64,000 nucleotides of DNA from Formicarius rufipectus (Eukaryota > Chordata > Aves > Passeriformes > Formicariidae): contig VXAU01006167.1 in assembly GCA_013399695.1 (NCBI GenBank), forward strand, positions 704,334 through 768,333, in the 5' to 3' direction. The notes below the pieces were generated by a model. The model did not search any database, was not told the DNA's origin, and saw only the letters and a list, made by a program, of their open reading frames with translations. A program made the position numbers and the translations under genes. How positions within the stretch are numbered: position 1 is the first letter of the stretch; each line of letters begins with the position of its first letter. Of this stretch, positions 59,801-64,000 are shown piece by piece.

Positions 59801-62800
59801 GGCAAGAGCTACATCCAAGCAGTTGGATAACTTCCTGAGTGCCCATGAGAACCCCCAGTGCAGTATCAGAACTTGAAGCCTCCCTCCTCCAGCAGGGTCT
59901 GGCTGCCTGTGCTCAAGCCAGGTCTGATACAGCACTGCTGAAACCTGGGAAAAGGGTGCCAGGAAAAAGCTGGGTGAGAATGAGCTGGGAGAGCCTCCCA
60001 CTTTGCTTGGGGGCTCCTCAAACCCTCATGCCATGTTAAAGTCATGTCTGCACCCCACCAATACTGAGCAGCTCCACCGGACTGAGCTCTGTCCTTCCTC
60101 ATCCCTATGGACATGCCTGAGGAGCACAGGACTCTTGGCTGACCATGACCATCAGATCTACTCTACTCTCCTTGCCTGAGCGCTGCAGGACCATGCCCTT
60201 CACTGGAGAGATTCCCTCCTGCCTTGCTTTTTCCTCCAGCAAAACCTGAGAGCGAGCAAGAACAGCCTGCCCCAACTACCCCTTCATTCCTAATGCAAGA
60301 CGCATCCTGTTTGAGCATCAAAGCATTTTCTCTACTGTAATTTTGACAGGAATAGCTGGAATTCCTTGTCTGTTCAAGCTGTACTTCCCACCCTCTGAAT
60401 GCTGCAGACATCTGATACCATCTCACTGTGTTTACTAACCCAGCACTGACCAAGCCTCTCTTTGCAGTCCTTCCCAGGACCCTCCCATGGCGCGTGAAAC
60501 GCCTGCAGAGCCCGGAGTAGAAGGATAAAAGGAAGAGTTCTGCCATCTGCTTAGCTGGACTTCACAGGAAGATCTGAGCCTGAAATCCAATCAGGAACCT
60601 TTTATCATTTTCTGCTAAGACACGCAGTAGAAGAACAAACAGAAATTTTAACAATCTACTCAGAGGCCCTTAAAACATGCAAGTGTATTCAAGAACTGAA
60701 TACAGAGCACGATACAGACGTGCTTGTCAGATCAGGCTGCAGCAACAATAAAAAACCCTCCACTCCTTCATCCCTGTGCTGCTGCCCACCACTAAAACTA
60801 CCCAGTCTGAGTGACAAACAGAACTTCCATGACAGCAGGTCCAAGGCCACAAGCCCATACACGAATTTCAGCACGTAAATTCTCTGCCTCAGTGCAACAT
60901 GCAGAAACCAGCAGGCACGAAAATAAATCTAGAACCTCAATTTCTCCACGAGGAACACAAAAAATAGAGCACAGAGAAAACAAGAACACAAGCCAGGCTA
61001 GTCAACAGTTTCATGCTATTTTGCAAGAACATTTTGAATAAATGGTGCACAGCATAAGAACCTGAAAAGCTGCGGGTTTATGTTGGTTAAGATTTAAACC
61101 ATCTCCACTGTAGAAGACTACAATGGAAGAGAGCTCATCTGCTATTTAATCTACCTTAATTGATTGTAAAAAATTAATTGTAAAAGTCACACACAGTCAC
61201 ACTGTCTAAGCCACATTTCCTATCCTGGCAAAACTCCTGCACAACACACACCCTCAGTGATGCCCATATCATGTCCCAGGGTTTACTCATTAGCTAAACT
61301 GCACAGTCTTTTTTGTTGCACTTGAAAAGTTCATTAGATTAAACAACACCATGCCATTCTTCAAGGGCTTAAAAGACTATTTACTTCTTTCCTCTTTACA
61401 CAGAACTGAGGCTAATGGTTTCAGTGGCAAAAAATGCTCTGTATATTCATCTATGGTTAGAATTCTTGCCCTCTCTTACATGACTGTTTACAGAATTACT
61501 CGTAATAGTTTTCTTTCTTTTGACATCCCAAAGAGCACAGACTAAGCAAGCTGCATGAGTTCATTTCATTTAGAGGAGAACCTCAGCTTCCACACAGCCT
61601 GCATCATGTACAGAAATATATCTGCTGTTAAGTTCTGCTGTGGGATTGCCATCCAATAGTGAAAAGCAACTAGAACTAGCAGGGAACCTGTTTCCAAACC
61701 TGTCATGGAGCTGAATTACTGTGACAACTTTTTTTCTATATGACAGATAATGTTTCTGACATAACCACAGCAAGAACTCCCCTGAATTAAGCTTCAGCTG
61801 CATCTCCAGCTCATTAGAAGTGAGGCAGCTGGCATCTATAATTAGAAAAGGAAATCTCCTTTTCACCCAAGACCTCTCCCACCAAACTCCCTTAGTTAAG
61901 GGGAAAATACTGCCCCTTGGAAATCTAGTTTAAATTTATTCCCAGGCAGATTATTTTATACCATTTGAATAACTACGTCATTAAACATTCAATTTTAAAT
62001 ACGACAGTAAATGGAGGAAATAGAGAGGGGGGATGGAGAATTACTATAGCTTGTGTTCCATACTCTCCCTTAAAGGCATCTGGTCTTGTAAATATTGAAA
62101 ACTAAATAATTTAAGTAAGGACTAAAGATGAATGATTTATATTCTAATTCTCCTAGACAGGCTTTTTTCCAAAAAAAAAGTAAACCTCTACATTTTAGAG
62201 TCCAGGCACGTGTGAAACCAACTCAAATCATTCATCCTATTTGGATAAGAGAAGAACAATTGTTTTTTGTATCTTACCTGCGCATTGGCTTTCCGTCCAT
62301 GCACCGTGAAGAGAAACCTTCACCCTATGCTTCAAGACCTGACCCAAAAGAAAAAAAAAAAAAAAGAGAGAAAAAAAGGTGATTTCTGAAGCAGCAGAAC
62401 CCCTCTTTCCCTTCTTCAGTCTGCCCCCAAGACAAGAGAACTAACCACAACTATGTACTAATGCGCCTTCAAGATCTTATCCAGCTCTAAATTCACAGCC
62501 TAGATTAACGATTGCCTGGATTGCAGGGAATAAAGCAGAAGAAAACATCATCAACATTAAAAACTATTTCACCCCAGCTCCATAAAGATTCCTTAGGCAA
62601 ATGGAACACACAAAGCATAAAGCCAGCAAACTGCCTGCCTCCTTGAATCCTTAAAACTGTTCTGCCAAAGGAAAAATATCTGAAGTAACAGGGTGCTCAC
62701 TCTCACTCCTTGCTCAGAACCAGGAGGTATCTCTCCCTCACACATTTAGCAGAGATTTAAGGCAGGCTGGCACCTAATAAACAGCACAGTGCTGCTCACG

Positions 62801-63990
62801 AGCTATGCTGCAGAGCCAGAATTTGATAGAAGATAAAACTTGTGTCTGGAAACTGAAGATAACTGTGCCTCAGAGGTAAGAGGGATGCTAATAATGGTAC
62901 TACATCTGCAAAGATTAATGATGCTGCCTGATGCCTGCTACGCTTCCACTCCAAATATTCATTTTCTGAGACCAACAGCAGTTGAAAACTGCACAGGCCT
63001 TTCATATTCAACAACTAACTTCTAATTCTAATGTATATTATCTCCTTTTACAAGGGCATCACTTGTCCCAATTCCATTTTCGACGATTATTCACTTAGGA
63101 ATAAATTGAATTCAATTATTATTTAAGGCAATAAGCCTAACTTTTTGTAAAAAAAAAATCTATTAAAAGAACAGAAAGATGTTCTGCTTCCATGCCAGTG
63201 GTCACAAACCTCTTCCCATCCAAAAAGGGAGAGAGGAGAAACCACTCAAACTATGGATAAAGCAACGACAGCATGAGAATGAATTAACTCTTAAAATAAA
63301 CAGGAGTAGCGCCTAAAAGAAGAACTTAAATTTAGGAAGAATACAGTCATTTTTGGAAGACAGAGACTGTCATATGGGAGGCCTAAATCCAATAATAAAC
63401 AAAATATTTTTAGAACAATTTAAATTAAACTACAAAATGGTTACAGCTTTATTCGGCTATGTGAAGAAGCACCTTATTTCACATCCAACATTCTCGGGGT
63501 ACTTTATCCCAGCCACACAACCGGAGCAGTTAACGAAGAATAAACTCAGACTTGCTGCCTGCCACACTCGCCAATTACTCAGGTTCGCGCTTCCCTGCAA
63601 ACACAGAAAGGCGATTCCTCCCGGTCAGGGCACCACCGCGTTCCAGCTCGACCCCGAGCTCTGGCCGAGGAGGCCAGCACCGAGGGCTCCCGGAAATCCG
63701 AGCATCCCGCATCCCCCGGGGGTAGCGGCATCCCCGCATCCCCCGGCGAGCGGGGACCACGACTCTCCGCACACGGGAGGGAGCGCGGACGAGGCTGCTC
63801 TTACCCCCCCGGCCCGCCCCGACTGCATCAGATTTAATCCCCTTAAACCCACATTAAAACGCGGGGGGAGGGGGGACACAACAACAAGGAGGCGAAAAAA
63901 AGAAAATAAAGGCACTGAAGCCGAGGTCCTTCGCGCTGCCCGCGGGGCAGCAACAGGCTGGAGGGGGTATGGTTTGTCCCCGGGCATCCC
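38900..63990 (-). CDS. KLHL20: KLHL20, Kelch-like BTB adaptor of CUL3 E3 ligase (11 coding exons, 609 aa)
   Basis: A substrate adaptor of a cullin-3 ubiquitin ligase. Known targets in mammals include DAPK1, PML, ULK1 and, for trans-Golgi traffic, coronin-7. Coding exons in transcript order: 62278-62300 (exon 2), 54546-55119, 50194-50352, 48493-48587, 47185-47300, 46191-46374, 44847-44990, 44418-44551, 43621-43829, 41919-42025, 40705-40789. They sum to 1830 nt, giving 609 aa, the human length. The order is a BTB domain ([20 protein letters not shown], about 68-165), a BACK domain (about 170-275) and six Kelch repeats with repeated AVGG motifs (about 317-601), ending MTHCESHIW. Exon 1 is non-coding and lies in a CpG-rich promoter. 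The sequence is nearly identical to mammalian KLHL20, so the gene is under strong constraint. Confidence 0.98.
38923..38928 (-). terminator. KLHL20: predicted KLHL20 poly(A) signal
   Basis: AATAAA on the minus strand followed by a strong GT-rich element (GTTCTTGGTTTGTTCTTTGG). Cleavage near 38,900 would give a 3' UTR of about 1.8 kb (38,900-40,704). The end lies about 400 bp from the candidate CENPL end, tail to tail. Confidence 0.65.
40040..40104. repeat. CA/TA microsatellite in the KLHL20 3' UTR
   Basis: ACACACACATATATACATAT and related (AT)n/(AC)n units, with GCACACATATATATG in the second half. The two halves are partly self-complementary, so the transcript could form a hairpin. Confidence 0.9.
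40705..40789 (-). CDS. KLHL20: KLHL20 coding exon 12 (C-terminus)
   Basis: Encodes [20 protein letters not shown] and then HCESHIW with a TAA stop at 40,705-40,707. It closes the last Kelch blade. Confidence 0.98.
41919..42025 (-). CDS. KLHL20: KLHL20 coding exon 11
   Basis: 107 nt: [20 protein letters not shown] and then [16 protein letters not shown], Kelch repeat 6. The acceptor is TTTTGCAG and the donor GTAACT. Confidence 0.98.
43621..43829 (-). CDS. KLHL20: KLHL20 coding exon 10
   Basis: 209 nt: [40 protein letters not shown] and then [15 protein letters not shown], Kelch repeat 5 and its flanks. Confidence 0.98.
44418..44551 (-). CDS. KLHL20: KLHL20 coding exon 9
   Basis: 134 nt: [20 protein letters not shown] and then [16 protein letters not shown], Kelch repeat 4. 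Confidence 0.98.
44615..44675 (+). repeat. short CR1 3'-end fragment in a KLHL20 intron
   Basis: About 60 bp: CTGGACTCAGTGATCCCTCT, then GGGTCCCTTCCAACTCAG and CTCTGTGATTCT, the tail of a CR1 in plus orientation. Confidence 0.85.
44799..44832. other. assembly gap (34 N) beside a poly-C tract
   Basis: The N run follows directly on a run of C (CTCCCCCCCCC) inside the intron between KLHL20 exons 8 and 9, 14 bp from the exon 8 donor. No coding sequence is missing. Confidence 0.99.
44847..44990 (-). CDS. KLHL20: KLHL20 coding exon 8 (one Kelch repeat)
   Basis: 144 nt, phase 2 at both ends, spanning [20 protein letters not shown] to [13 protein letters not shown], exactly one repeat length of 48 residues. 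The acceptor is TTTTTTCCAG and the donor GTACTT. Confidence 0.98.
46191..46374 (-). CDS. KLHL20: KLHL20 coding exon 7
   Basis: 184 nt: [40 protein letters not shown] and [16 protein letters not shown], Kelch repeats 1-2. Confidence 0.98.
46726..47140 (-). repeat. CR1-family fragment in a KLHL20 intron
   Basis: About 415 bp with its sense strand on minus (same as KLHL20). It begins on plus CACAGAATCATAGAGTATCC and includes GAGCATTGTCCAAGCTCTCC and the 'accagagagcagagatcagtgcc' block, a subtype also seen at 57.6 kb. It ends about 45 bp from KLHL20 exon 6. Confidence 0.92.
47185..47300 (-). CDS. KLHL20: KLHL20 coding exon 6
   Basis: 116 nt: [20 protein letters not shown], then [18 protein letters not shown], linking BACK to the Kelch propeller. 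The donor is TTTGCAG/GTGTGTAT; a second copy of this donor lies 16 nt downstream. The first copy gives the conserved FAVGGWC junction. Confidence 0.97.
48493..48587 (-). CDS. KLHL20: KLHL20 coding exon 5
   Basis: 95 nt: [20 protein letters not shown] and then [12 protein letters not shown], part of the BACK domain. The acceptor is GTGTTTCAG. Confidence 0.98.
48661..49122 (-). repeat. CR1 retrotransposon 3' fragment in a KLHL20 intron
   Basis: About 460 bp with its sense strand on minus. On plus it begins GAATCGTGGAATGGTTTGGG and ends after GGTGGCCTTCTCTGGACTCG. Its 3' end lies only about 73 bp upstream of exon 5, in the same orientation as the gene. Confidence 0.95.
50194..50352 (-). CDS. 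KLHL20: KLHL20 coding exon 4
   Basis: 159 nt, phase 0 on both sides: [20 protein letters not shown], then [19 protein letters not shown], the core of the BACK domain. Confidence 0.98.
50353..54545. other. KLHL20 intron 3, nothing further recognised
   Basis: A 4.2-kb intron without CR1 tails or other repeats I could recognise, and without coding features on either strand. Confidence 0.7.
54546..55119 (-). CDS. KLHL20: KLHL20 coding exon 3 (BTB domain)
   Basis: 574 nt, the largest exon. It contains [40 protein letters not shown], the BTB core ([40 protein letters not shown]) and the CUL3-binding region up to KFTQHNFQE. The acceptor is CCGCTGCAG and the donor GTAAGA. The 248-codon open frame on the opposite strand is a shadow. 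Confidence 0.99.
55120..62277. other. KLHL20 intron 2 (7.2 kb)
   Basis: The longest intron in the window. Apart from one CR1 fragment at 57.6 kb I see only unique, moderately AT-rich sequence. The open frame of 147 codons at 56.75-57.2 kb (plus) is rich in Leu, Ser and Pro, is not joined to splice sites, and is probably chance. Confidence 0.65.
57632..57850 (-). repeat. CR1-family fragment in KLHL20 intron 2
   Basis: About 220 bp with its sense strand on minus, of the same subtype as the copy at 46.7 kb. It includes CTGGAAGGGACCCATCAGGT, GAACATTGTCCAAACGCTCC and CTTGGGCAGCTGTTCCAGTG. Confidence 0.92.
62278..62338 (-). CDS. KLHL20: KLHL20 exon 2 (start codon at 62,298-62,300)
   Basis: A 61-nt exon: 38 nt of 5' UTR, then MDGKPMR and the first two bases of the next Arg codon, joining exon 3 in phase 2. 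Human starts MEGKPMRR, so the start is well supported. The acceptor is TTTTGGGTCAG behind a long pyrimidine tract (62,343-62,381 on plus, A-rich). The donor is GTAAGA. Confidence 0.93.
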
Positions 63991-64000
63991 TCGGCGGCAG
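63585..64000 (-). promoter_or_regulatory. KLHL20: KLHL20 CpG-rich promoter region
   Basis: GC-rich, CpG-dense sequence at the right edge, covering the predicted non-coding exon 1 and continuing to the window end. I see no TATA box. The true transcription start may lie within it or just beyond the window. Confidence 0.75.
63805..63910 (-). other. KLHL20: KLHL20 non-coding exon 1 (predicted)
   Basis: The donor GGGGGG/GTAAGAGC at 63,804/63,805 is a strong splice donor just inside the CpG region and fits exon 2 at 62,338. The 5' limit is not visible. The exon would contain a three-codon uORF (63,843-63,854) and the start of a longer one (63,828). Confidence 0.55.

Noticed and set aside
1..64000. 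CRISPR arrays, prokaryotic operons, insertion sequences, phage or endogenous retrovirus genes
   Set aside because: The window is vertebrate nuclear DNA. I found no direct-repeat/spacer arrays, LTR pairs, or gag/pol/env-like frames.

Overview
The window is nuclear DNA from a bird; I cannot name the species. Evidence for a bird is about fourteen short, 5'-truncated CR1 retrotransposon tails (several still ending in the ATTCTRTG-type octamer) together with compact introns around genes that read almost exactly like their vertebrate orthologues. The gene order DARS2 - CENPL - KLHL20 matches human 1q25, in inverted orientation.

Layout. 1-19,140: no protein-coding gene that I can support; CR1 tails and one unexplained exon-like open region near 5.2-5.6 kb. 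19,150-33,803: DARS2 on the minus strand (mitochondrial aspartyl-tRNA synthetase, 17 coding exons, 624 aa). 33,804-33,945: a GC-rich divergent promoter only 142 bp long between start codons. 33,946-about 38,530: CENPL on the plus strand (kinetochore CENP-L, 4 coding exons, 364 aa). About 38,900-63,990: KLHL20 on the minus strand (BTB-Kelch adaptor of a CUL3 ubiquitin ligase, 11 coding exons, 609 aa, plus a 5' non-coding exon). CENPL and KLHL20 converge, with predicted poly(A) signals about 400 bp apart. A 34-base run of N lies in a KLHL20 intron next to a poly-C tract.

All three reading frames were rebuilt exon by exon. Every intron used is GT-AG, and the exon lengths sum to whole codons: 1875, 1095 and 1830 nt including stops. 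The genes have unrelated jobs (mitochondrial translation, kinetochore assembly, protein ubiquitination). DARS2 and CENPL may share promoter control.

I found no convincing undescribed system. The best second-look items are a stop-free minisatellite in DARS2 intron 1 that keeps the DARS2 frame open if the intron is retained, a YY1-type motif sitting on the CENPL start codon, a 16-bp tandem duplicated splice donor in KLHL20, a KLHL20 uORF that overlaps the main start, a symmetric exon encoding exactly one Kelch blade length, and the unidentified exon-like region at 5.2-5.6 kb.
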